This document shows, piece after piece, positions 1 to 5,467 of a stretch of DNA of 5,467 nt (its first letter is position 1; every line of letters begins with the position of its first letter). The translations under genes and the position numbers were made by a program. The stretch comes from Deltaproteobacteria bacterium. Lineage in GTDB: Bacteria; Myxococcota; Polyangia; Polyangiales; B10-G4. Below the pieces are notes generated by a model. It saw nothing but the letters and a program-made list of their open reading frames with translations. It ran no database searches and was not told where the DNA came from. Location: assembly GCA_019312705.1 (NCBI GenBank), contig JAFDCW010000599.1, positions 1-5,467 on the forward strand, written 5' to 3'.

Positions 1-1341
1 GACGGAGGGCCCCAGGCCCTGTCCGACGTGAAGCACGCTCGGTGGCCCATCGTCGAAGACGAAGAGCGCGCCGCCGTCGCCGAGGTCCTGAGCCGCGGCG
101 TGATGTCTGGCAGCAACGCGCCGGCGGCGCTGGCCTTCGAAGGCGAGTTCGCAGAACAGGTTGGGGCGAAGCACGCTCTGTTGACCCACAGCGGGACGAG
201 CGCTCTCCAGCTCGCCCTCGCCGCGGTCGGCGTCAGGGCTGGGGATGAAGTCATCATCCCGGCCTACAGCTTCGTCGCCACCGCGATTGCGCCACTCCTC
301 CGGGGAGCGTTGCCCATCTTCGTCGACGTTCGCCCCGACACGGGCAATCTCGACCCGGAGCTCCTGGCCGGGGCCCTCTCCGAGCGCACCCGGGCCATCA
401 TGCCCGTGCACGTGCACGGCTGCCCCGCCGACGTCGGCGCCATCGGTGCCTTTGCCAAAAAGCATGGCATCGCCGTCGTCGAAGACGCGGCCCAAGCGCA
501 CCTCGCGACCTACGACGATAGGCCCGTGGGCGCTCTCCTCGGTGCCGGCGGATTTTCGCTCCAGTCGAGCAAGAACCTCGGCTGCGGGGAGGGTGGGGTG
601 TTCGTGACGAACGACGCTGACGCCTACGCCCACGCGAACCGCATTCGCAATTTCGGCCAGGACGTCGCCCCGGCCGATGGTCCCCTCGACCTCGTTCATC
701 CCCTCGACGGCGGCCCCATGGTGTCGTCCTTCGTCGGTTCGATGTATCGCGGCAACGAGATGACCGCGGCCTTCGCCAGCGCCCAGCTCGCCAAGCTCCC
801 CGGCCGGACCCGCGCCGCCCAGGACAACGCTGACTGGTTGATCGGCCGCCTCGATGAGCTCGATGGCGTCGTGCCGCCGTCCGTGCCGGGTGGCCGGCGC
901 AGCGTGCACCACAAGTTCCGGGTGGGCTTCGATCTCGAAGCCGCCGGCCTCGAAGGAGTGGGCCCCCGGGCCTTCCGCGACGAGATGGTGGCTGCGCTTC
1001 GCGCCGAGGGCGTCGAGGTCGTCTACTGGCAGACCGAGATCCTCCCCGGTCATCCGCTCTTCGCCGATCGCCTCTGCCGCGGAGAAGGATGGCCCGTCCC
1101 CGAGGCGGCGCTGCCGCGCCTGCGAGAGAACTACGACCCGTCGCGCTATCCGGTCGCGCGCCGCATGCTCGAGGGCTCGGTCGTGCTCTTCAGCCAGTCC
1201 TATCCTCTCATCGCTCAGTCCCGGGCGACGGTCGAGCAATACGCGTCGGCGTTTACCAAGGTTTGGGCAGCGCGGGCGCGTATCGCCGAACGAGCCCAAT
1301 CCCAACAGTCGGACAAGCCCCAAAAGGCTCTGAGGGCCTGA
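1..1341 (+). CDS. DegT/DnrJ/EryC1/StrS-family PLP-dependent aminotransferase (5' end outside window)
   Basis: Members of this family transfer an amino group, usually from glutamate or glutamine, to a keto-sugar or keto-cyclitol with pyridoxal phosphate, in the cytoplasm. Counting from the GTG at 28 (437 residues): a GTSA turn at 56-59 for cofactor phosphate contact, VEDAAQAH around 151-158 with Asp153 placed to contact the pyridine nitrogen, and SSKNLGCGEGG at 180-190 with Lys182 as the Schiff-base lysine. A YRGNEMTAAFASAQL stretch near 240-254 matches the family's conserved late-core motif. The lysine is present, so an active enzyme is expected rather than a regulatory homologue. The frame is open to base 1 and the residues before the GTG read DGGPQALSDV, resembling the GGP-x-A opening common in this family. 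The only GGAGG upstream (4-8) lies 19 bases from the GTG, too far for a good ribosome site, so the real start is probably upstream. The last ~25 residues are a variable Ala/Arg/Gln-rich tail. Family call is firm; substrate unknown. Confidence 0.93.
   Translation, partial: DGGPQALSDVKHARWPIVEDEERAAVAEVLSRGVMSGSNAPAALAFEGEFAEQVGAKHALLTHSGTSALQLALAAVGVRAGDEVIIPAYSFVATAIAPLLRGALPIFVDVRPDTGNLDPELLAGALSERTRAIMPVHVHGCPADVGAIGAFAKKHGIAVVEDAAQAHLATYDDRPVGALLGAGGFSLQSSKNLGCGEGGVFVTNDADAYAHANRIRNFGQDVAPADGPLDLVHPLDGGPMVSSFVGSMYRGNEMTAAFASAQLAKLPGRTRAAQDNADWLIGRLDELDGVVPPSVPGGRRSVHHKFRVGFDLEAAGLEGVGPRAFRDEMVAALRAEGVEVVYWQTEILPGHPLFADRLCRGEGWPVPEAALPRLRENYDPSRYPVARRMLEGSVVLFSQSYPLIAQSRATVEQYASAFTKVWAARARIAERAQSQQSDKPQKALRA
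1332..1336 (+). promoter_or_regulatory. Ribosome binding site for the UPF0104-like gene
   Basis: GAGGG lies inside the last codons of the aminotransferase gene, eight bases before the TTG at 1345. It supports that unusual start codon and implies that translation of the second gene follows from the first. Confidence 0.6.
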
Positions 1342-1344
1342 CCT

Positions 1345-2370
1345 TTGTCCCCCCGGTTCAAGCGCATCCTGAAGTGGGCCTTCCTAGCCGTGGGCACGGC
1401 CGTTGTGGTGTACCTCGTCAACGAGGTCGGCCCTGCACGTGTGCTCGAGACCTTGCTCGCTGCGGGCCCCTACATGGTGCTCCTGGTGCTCTTCGACTTC
1501 GGGTGGTTCTCGACCGAAATCGCCGCCCACCGAATCCTCCTCGAGGAAGACGCCAAGAAGATTCCGTGGCCGGAGTTCGTCCGCGCTCAGATGGTCACCT
1601 ATGTCTTCATGGTGCTGGTGCCGGCGGGGCGCGCCGGCGCTGAGATCGCCCGGGCGACGGCCTTCAATCCCTACGTCGGCGCGGGTCGGGCGGCGGCGGC
1701 CGCGACCAACGCCCAGGCGCTGTCGCTCTTGGCCAACAGCCTCATCACCATCCCCTGCCTCATCGCCATCGGGTCCATCTGCGGCTGGGACCACGCGCTC
1801 ACCTGGCTCATGGCGCTCAATGGCTTCGTTACCTTCGTCGGCGGGACGGTCATCCTGGCTCTGTCGCGAAAGCTCCGCATCGGTCGCTTCCTCGGCAAGC
1901 GCATCCGCAAGATGGTGCACGTTGCCGACGATCTCGACGGCGCGCTGCGGGTTCCGCGCAGCCGGTTGATCAAGGCGGTCGCCGTGCTCTTCGTCGGGCG
2001 CATCTCCCAGACCATCCAGTACGGCATCGCTCTGCTCGCCGTCGGCGGCCTCTTCACCGGCGGCGGCGCTCTCCTCGCCCAGGGCGTGCACTTGGTCGGG
2101 GCCTTCGCCGGCGACTTCATCCCGAATCAGGTCGGCGTCGTCGAGGGCACCTACCGGGTGTTTGCCAGCACCCTGGGCTTCGCCGACGACCCAGCGAAGG
2201 CGGTGTCCATCGCTCTCTTGGCTCGCATCTCCCAGATCATCCTCGCCACGACCTCGCTCTCGGGACTGGCGCTCTGGGGCGGCGTCAGTGACATTGGTGC
2301 CGCCGCGCGCATCGCCGGCACCGGCGGTGAAGCTCCCGCCGGCGACCCCATCGAAGGGCCCGCCGAGTGA
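1345..2370 (+). CDS. UPF0104 / LPG-synthase-TM (AglD-like) flippase-like integral membrane protein
   Basis: Predicted polytopic inner-membrane protein of 341 residues. Hydrophobic segments are seen near residues 8-25, 41-58, 82-98, 122-145, 151-173, 208-236, 243-275 and 283-312. Two family-like motifs support the call: VPAGRAGAE at 92-100, which fits the Pro-x-Gly-Arg-x-Gly-x-Glu signature of the early core, and PNQVGVVEG at 260-268, which fits the conserved Gly-Val-x-Glu-Gly near the C-terminal core. The protein has only the membrane domain. The soluble aminoacyl-transferase domain of MprF is absent, so lysyl-phosphatidylglycerol synthesis is not supported. Related stand-alone proteins are linked to lipid or glycolipid synthesis and translocation (for example AglD and hopanoid-cluster HpnL), but the role here is inferred. 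The start is TTG, three bases after the previous stop, with GAGGG eight bases upstream. The C-terminal ~25 residues are a soluble Gly/Ala/Pro-rich tail. The stop overlaps the next gene's GTG start, so it is probably co-translated with the transporter. Confidence 0.85.
   Translation: MSPRFKRILKWAFLAVGTAVVVYLVNEVGPARVLETLLAAGPYMVLLVLFDFGWFSTEIAAHRILLEEDAKKIPWPEFVRAQMVTYVFMVLVPAGRAGAEIARATAFNPYVGAGRAAAAATNAQALSLLANSLITIPCLIAIGSICGWDHALTWLMALNGFVTFVGGTVILALSRKLRIGRFLGKRIRKMVHVADDLDGALRVPRSRLIKAVAVLFVGRISQTIQYGIALLAVGGLFTGGGALLAQGVHLVGAFAGDFIPNQVGVVEGTYRVFASTLGFADDPAKAVSIALLARISQIILATTSLSGLALWGGVSDIGAAARIAGTGGEAPAGDPIEGPAE
2353..2358 (+). promoter_or_regulatory. Ribosome binding site for the transporter N-terminal part
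   Basis: GAAGGG sits eight bases before the GTG at 2367, which overlaps the preceding stop as GTGA. This favours 2367 over the alternative in-frame ATG at 2388. Confidence 0.5.
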
Positions 2371-3797
2371 AGGGATATCTCCGAGCGATGGGCAAGCGCG
2401 CCGACCATTTCTTCGAGGAGCTGGCGACGGACCAGGCTTCCCGGCCCCTGCGCTACGTCGTACCCGCGATGGTCCTCGCCCTCGCGTCGCTGCCCTTGGT
2501 GGCTCAGCTCGAGCTCCGTGGCGACTTGACGGCGCTGCTCCCGGAGAACGCTCCGGCGGTGGTCGACCTCGAGCGCATGCAGGACCGCATCGGCCAGGCG
2601 ACGACCCTGACGGTCATCGTCCACCATGCCGATTCTCGCGAAGACGTGCGCACCTTCGCCCGGGCCCTCGCCCAGGACTTCGACGACAACCCCCCGGAGA
2701 ACGTCATCGGCGTCGACTGGAACGCGGGCGAGGTCGACGCGTTCATTGAAGAGAATCGTTATCTCTTCGCCCCCTACGAGGACCTCGAAGAAATCCGCGA
2801 CGCCCTCGAGGAGCGCAAGGAATACGAAGTCGCCCAGTCCAATCCCTTCATCGTCCAGCTCGACGATGAAGAGCCGCCGGATTTCCAAGTCCTCGTCGAT
2901 AGGCTCGAGGGCGACACCGAGGAAGGCGAGGGCGGAATCCAGTCCGACTTCTTCGAGCACGACGACCAGCCGCTGATCGCGATCTTCCTGCGCACGGAGA
3001 TCCGCCTCGGCCAAAACTTCGCCGGCCGCGCCCTCGCCGACGAGGTCGAACGGCGGTGTTCGCGGGTTGCGGCGGACACCGGTCTCTCGGACATCCGGTG
3101 GGACCTCGGCGCCGACCTCATGGACAGCGTCGAGGAGGCGGAGGCCCTCATCGGTGAGGTCGCCATCGCGACGACGGTCACCATCGTCCTCGTGCTCTTC
3201 AGCGTCTATCTCTTCTTCCTGAGCAACCGCTCGATCCCCCTCCTGGGCCTAGCCCTCGTCGCTCCGGTCCTCGTCACCTTTGGTTTCGCCGAGCTCACCG
3301 TCGACTACCTCACCTCGTCCTCGGCTTTCCTCGGCAGCATCGTCGTGGGCAACGGCGTGAACCCCAACGTCATCTGGTTGGCGCGCTACTTCGAAGAGCG
3401 CCGCGAGGGCACACCGGTCCCCCTCGCCCTCGCCAATACCCACAAGGGCATCTGGGCCGCCACGCTCACCGCCTCCCTCGCCGCGGCCCTGGCATACGGC
3501 TCCCTGACCATCACCGACTTTCGCGGCTTTCGGGACTTCGGGATCATCGGCGGCTTCGGCATGGTCGTCTGTTGGATTGGCTGCATCATGGTGCTGCCCG
3601 CCCTCGCTTCGCTCTTCGAGCGCATTCGCCCGATCCAGCGCCGCGAGGCCGCCCGACGGAACATATACGGCATCGCATTTCGGTGGGCGGCGCTGAAGGC
3701 CCCCAAGACCGTCCTCGTCGTGGCCTCTATCCTGACCGTCTTCGCCGCGGTCGAGGTCTACGAATACGTCGCGGCGACCGCCAGGGCGAAATCGTGA
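2367..3797 (+). CDS. MMPL/RND-superfamily transporter, N-terminal part (helices 1-7, periplasmic domain 1)
   Basis: First part of a proton-driven exporter of the RND superfamily, MMPL branch, in the inner membrane; relatives export lipids. The 476 residues show helix 1 at about 28-48, then a periplasmic domain (49-262) opening with LRGDLTALLPENAP, a family hallmark. A five-helix bundle follows at about 264-285, 288-308, 312-335, 362-382 and 394-416, then helix 7 at 446-468. Helix 4 carries GNGVNPNVIWLARYFEER (328-345), which corresponds to the conserved GN-G...RY segment. At the point where many MMPL proteins have an Asp-Tyr relay pair, this one has Asn332-Pro333. The periplasmic domain is strongly acidic (Asp/Glu-rich around 104-200). 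The frame stops eight codons after helix 7, in what should be the second periplasmic domain, while the rest of the transporter continues in the -1 frame (3794-4828). A complete relative has twelve helices and is usually well over 800 residues. The start is GTG at 2367, coupled to the upstream gene; ATG at 2388 is an alternative. Confidence 0.88.
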   Translation: MKGYLRAMGKRADHFFEELATDQASRPLRYVVPAMVLALASLPLVAQLELRGDLTALLPENAPAVVDLERMQDRIGQATTLTVIVHHADSREDVRTFARALAQDFDDNPPENVIGVDWNAGEVDAFIEENRYLFAPYEDLEEIRDALEERKEYEVAQSNPFIVQLDDEEPPDFQVLVDRLEGDTEEGEGGIQSDFFEHDDQPLIAIFLRTEIRLGQNFAGRALADEVERRCSRVAADTGLSDIRWDLGADLMDSVEEAEALIGEVAIATTVTIVLVLFSVYLFFLSNRSIPLLGLALVAPVLVTFGFAELTVDYLTSSSAFLGSIVVGNGVNPNVIWLARYFEERREGTPVPLALANTHKGIWAATLTASLAAALAYGSLTITDFRGFRDFGIIGGFGMVVCWIGCIMVLPALASLFERIRPIQRREAARRNIYGIAFRWAALKAPKTVLVVASILTVFAAVEVYEYVAATARAKS

Positions 3798-3805
3798 GCG
3801 AGTCG
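3771..3805 (+). other. Transporter break point (stop/GTG overlap, apparent -1 frame change)
   Basis: The upstream frame ends in TGA at 3795-3797 and the downstream coding frame includes GTG at 3794-3796. To restore one frame the DNA would need a net gain of one base (or one plus a multiple of three), or the loss of two. No X-XXY-YYZ slippery heptamer is visible: the last sense codons are GCG AAA TCG, and a -1 slip of AAA would pair with GAA. Around 15 residues separate the end of helix 7 from the first strand of periplasmic domain 2, against about 32 at the equivalent place after helix 1. Confidence 0.6.
3783..3786 (+). promoter_or_regulatory. Possible ribosome binding site before the GTG at 3794
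   Basis: AGGG lies seven bases before a GTG that overlaps the preceding TGA as GTGA. It could allow re-initiation on the second transporter fragment, but a four-base match in GC-rich coding sequence may be chance. Confidence 0.3.
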
Positions 3806-4828
3806 ATGTCCGGGAGCGCCATGGTGATGCTGGCCCCGGAGCGGTCGATGGTCCCAGGCATCGCGGCCGAGCTCGAAGAGATTCGCGAAAACGAACCCGG
3901 GGTGTTGGGGGAAATCACCACCCTCGATGCGCTCATCCCCGACCGCCAAGAAGACAAGATCGCTCTCCTCGGGGAACTCCGCGAGCTGCTCCTCGATGTG
4001 CGCCGGTACGCCGACGACGAAGAGATGCGTGAGATTGACGAGCAGATGCCGCCGGAGGTGATTGCGACGGTCACCGAGGCGGACATCCCCGGGACCTTCA
4101 CCCGAGCCTTCTCGGAGAGGGACGGCACCGTCGGCCGCGTGATCTTCATTGGCCACGACGAGGCGGGAAACAACTGGGACGGCAAGTTCATGATCGAGTG
4201 GGCCTCGCAGATCCGCCAGGTGGTCCTCCCCGACGGCAGCCGGCCCCCGATGACCGGCAACGCGGGGGTCTTCGCAGACCTGCTCTCGGCCATCTATACC
4301 GATGCGCCCAAGGCCGTCTCGGTCGCCCTGCTGCTGACTTCGATCCTCCTGATGATCAGCTTCCGCCGATGGCGCGACCGCTTCCTGACCCTCGCGTCGT
4401 TGCTCGTCGGTATCCTCTGGATGGCGGCGACGATCGCGCTCTCGGGGCTGCGCATCAACTTCCTCAACTTCCTGGCGTTCCCCATCACGTTCGGCAACGG
4501 CGCCGACTACGGCGTGAATTACATGCAGCGCTACGTGCAGGAAGAGCAGGCCGACCAGGACGCGAAGGACGAACTCGGGCAGGGCCGCGCCGGCGCTGCC
4601 CGGCGCGCCATCGAGGCCACCGGCGGGGCCGTCGTGCTCTGCTCGATGACGACCATCTTCGGCTACATCTCGCTCTACGCGAGCAGCAACCAGGCGTTGA
4701 ACTCCTTTGGTTTGGCCATGGCCATCAGCGAGGTGACCTGCGTTGCCGCGGCGGTGGTTGCGCTGCCGGCATTGCTTTCACTGCGCGATCGCAAGAAGCA
4801 CCAAGCGCATCTGAAGCAGCAGAGCTGA
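3794..4828 (+). CDS. MMPL/RND-superfamily transporter, C-terminal part (periplasmic domain 2, helices 8-12)
   Basis: Second part of the same transporter, in another frame. From the GTG at 3794 (344 residues) it opens with SESMSGSAMVMLAPE, the first strand of the second periplasmic domain, and contains a Leu-rich LDALIPDRQEDKIALLGELR segment at 44-63. Helices lie at about 172-190, 197-217, 221-247, 277-297 and 303-329. Helix 10 has GNGADYGVNYMQRY (234-247), the pseudo-symmetric partner of the helix-4 segment of the upstream fragment, with Asp238-Tyr239 at the proton-relay position. Five helices with a cytoplasmic C-terminus would put the first ~170 residues in the periplasm. However, there is no signal peptide or leading helix to export them, because helix 7 is encoded in the upstream frame. 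The frame is open upstream to about 3572 without a stop, so the GTG start is chosen for its GTGA overlap and AGGG; ATG at 3806 is another choice. The frame is otherwise free of stops and well conserved in type, so it may be the downstream part of a frameshifted gene or a real split gene. Confidence 0.8.
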   Translation: MSESMSGSAMVMLAPERSMVPGIAAELEEIRENEPGVLGEITTLDALIPDRQEDKIALLGELRELLLDVRRYADDEEMREIDEQMPPEVIATVTEADIPGTFTRAFSERDGTVGRVIFIGHDEAGNNWDGKFMIEWASQIRQVVLPDGSRPPMTGNAGVFADLLSAIYTDAPKAVSVALLLTSILLMISFRRWRDRFLTLASLLVGILWMAATIALSGLRINFLNFLAFPITFGNGADYGVNYMQRYVQEEQADQDAKDELGQGRAGAARRAIEATGGAVVLCSMTTIFGYISLYASSNQALNSFGLAMAISEVTCVAAAVVALPALLSLRDRKKHQAHLKQQS

Positions 4829-4848
4829 CCTCCGCCCTGCGCGTCAGC
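4824..4848. repeat. Small inverted repeat between convergent genes
   Basis: GCTGAC at 4824-4829 and GTCAGC at 4843-4848 are perfect reverse complements separated by 13 bases. The left arm contains the transporter's stop and the right arm contains the stop of the minus-strand gene. It could form a hairpin in both transcripts, but the stem is only six pairs and no T-run follows on either side, so a terminator role is weakly supported. Confidence 0.3.
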
Positions 4849-5467
4849 GAGCGGTAGCGCCGCCTTGGGCTTCCGGAGACTCGGTTGCTGCGGGCCGACC
4901 GCGATTCCCGCGCCGTCCGCCGACGATCATCGGCGTCATGAATCGGATGAGACGACTCATCTGGATCAGGGTGAGGTGCAGCGAAAACGTGAGTTGGTTG
5001 GCGTCGGACTCGAAGCGCGCCCCCTCGAGGGCCGAGCTCAGGCCCAGGAGCGAGAGCATCGGGTTCCCCGCGTACTCCCTTCGCTGGGCGTCCCAGTGTT
5101 CCGAGGCCGCCGCGACCGCCGCCGCGTCCGGGAAGAGGGCGACCCATCGGGCGGTGATATTGCCCTCGGCGTCGTTCGAGATGCGGAAGGAGTACTCGTT
5201 CGGGAGGTGCGGCCGCGCCACGGCACCCTCGGCCCCGCCGCGGCTCTCGCCCATGAGGCCAAACTCCTCTTCGACGACCGAGCCGTCGCCCTCCCAGGGC
5301 ATCGGGAAGCCGGTGACGATTTCCGTCGAACCGGCCCGAGCCATGGCGATGAAACGGGCCACCTCGGCGCTCGGCCCGAGCGCGAGCCAGTTGGGGCGAA
5401 TCATCGCGACGGATTGGGCGATATCGCCTTCGCCGGGCCAGTCGGCGACCGGGATGCCGTCGTGGGT
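4844..5467 (-). CDS. Hypothetical protein, C-terminal part (5' end beyond window)
   Basis: I do not recognise this protein. The frame is open from its TGA at 4844-4846 to the right edge, giving 207 visible residues. The first candidate ATG is at 5402-5404 (186 residues). The residues before it (ending in PVADWPGEGDIAQSVA) read smoothly into MIRPNWLALGPSAEVARF, so the gene very likely starts outside the window. Counting from that Met, the visible features are: an Ala-rich helix-like stretch at 12-24; an acidic region at 37-53 with EEEFGLMG; a likely strand NITARWVALF at 82-91 followed by an Ala-rich helix with SEHWDAQRR (101-109); and a hydrophobic LTFSLHLTLIQMSRLIRFM segment at 138-156. The protein ends in a disordered Arg/Gly/Ala-rich tail. 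The strand-then-helix layout suggests a soluble or periplasmic substrate-sensing type of fold, but this is only a guess. It converges on the transporter and is not in that operon. The coding call rests on composition, the absence of stops and the lack of any better frame. Confidence 0.62.
   Translation of the reverse strand, partial: THDGIPVADWPGEGDIAQSVAMIRPNWLALGPSAEVARFIAMARAGSTEIVTGFPMPWEGDGSVVEEEFGLMGESRGGAEGAVARPHLPNEYSFRISNDAEGNITARWVALFPDAAAVAAASEHWDAQRREYAGNPMLSLLGLSSALEGARFESDANQLTFSLHLTLIQMSRLIRFMTPMIVGGRRGNRGRPAATESPEAQGGATAR

Noticed and set aside
1384..2091. 235-residue open frame on the minus strand
   Set aside because: Antisense to the membrane protein gene; highly charged, low-complexity translation with no recognisable domain.
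1345..2370. MprF-type lysylphosphatidylglycerol synthase
   Set aside because: Only the membrane domain is present; the soluble transferase domain is absent, so only the flippase-like family name is used.
2151..3014. 287-residue open frame on the minus strand
   Set aside because: It lies opposite well-supported coding sequence for the UPF0104-like protein and the transporter. Its composition (runs of E, D, G, V) is what a GC-rich complement yields, and no family motif is visible.
3572..3793. Starting the C-terminal transporter part at the ATG of 3572
   Set aside because: The translation of this stretch is Arg/Pro-rich out-of-frame sequence beneath helices 6 and 7 of the upstream fragment. 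Transporter-like sequence begins only around 3788.
3780..3800. Programmed -1 ribosomal frameshift joining the two transporter parts
   Set aside because: The direction would fit, but there is no slippery heptamer. The residues that seem missing compared with the first half also would not be restored by a frameshift.
3727..4293. 188-residue minus-strand frame across the transporter break
   Set aside because: Ser/Arg-rich translation typical of a shadow frame; it does not explain the break and is opposite good coding sequence.
1345..4828. Hopanoid operon genes hpnL and hpnN
   Set aside because: The families are similar, but no hopanoid synthesis gene is in view and the neighbour is a StrS-type aminotransferase rather than the class III aminotransferase HpnO. 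The specific names are not supported.
4829..4880. Rho-independent terminator
   Set aside because: The six-pair inverted repeat is short, has a 13-base loop and is not followed by a T-run on either strand.

Overview
The window is GC-rich bacterial DNA with almost no intergenic space. Third codon positions are mostly C or G, and non-ATG starts (TTG, GTG) are common. The protein content (a StrS-type aminotransferase, a UPF0104/LPG-synthase-type membrane protein and a large MMPL/RND transporter) would suit a GC-rich Gram-negative bacterium such as a myxobacterial or deltaproteobacterial lineage. That placement is an inference from composition and gene types; there is no rRNA or other phylogenetic marker here.

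Layout, left to right. Bases 1-1341 (+) encode a DegT/DnrJ/EryC1/StrS-family PLP aminotransferase whose true start is probably outside the window. After a 3-base gap, 1345-2370 (+) encodes a polytopic membrane protein of the UPF0104/LPG-synthase-TM/AglD-like family, without the catalytic domain of the MprF type. Its stop overlaps the GTG start of an MMPL/RND-type transporter (2367 onward) in a GTGA motif. The transporter is split: its first seven membrane helices and first periplasmic domain lie in 2367-3797. Its second periplasmic domain and last five helices lie in another frame, 3794-4828, and the two meet at a second GTGA stop/start overlap. At 4844-5467 (-), in convergent orientation, is the 3' part of a hypothetical protein that runs off the right edge. 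The two convergent stop codons are 15 bases apart and sit in the arms of a small inverted repeat.

The three plus-strand loci are packed like one operon. A reasonable hypothesis is that the aminotransferase makes an amino-sugar or other amino-modified group. The flippase-like membrane protein and the RND transporter would then move the resulting lipid or glycolipid across or away from the inner membrane. Nothing in the sequence names the substrate.

The most notable point is the transporter. The break lies just after helix 7, at the start of the second periplasmic domain, and comparison of the two pseudo-symmetric halves suggests roughly 15-20 residues are missing there. The C-terminal half as a separate protein would have no helix or signal to export its periplasmic domain. 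This points to a deletion plus frameshift (or an assembly error) rather than a working two-gene transporter, although the ribosome-binding-like sequence and GTGA overlap leave a split-gene reading open. The helix-4 position of the usual MMPL Asp-Tyr proton relay pair is Asn-Pro here, while helix 10 keeps Asp-Tyr.
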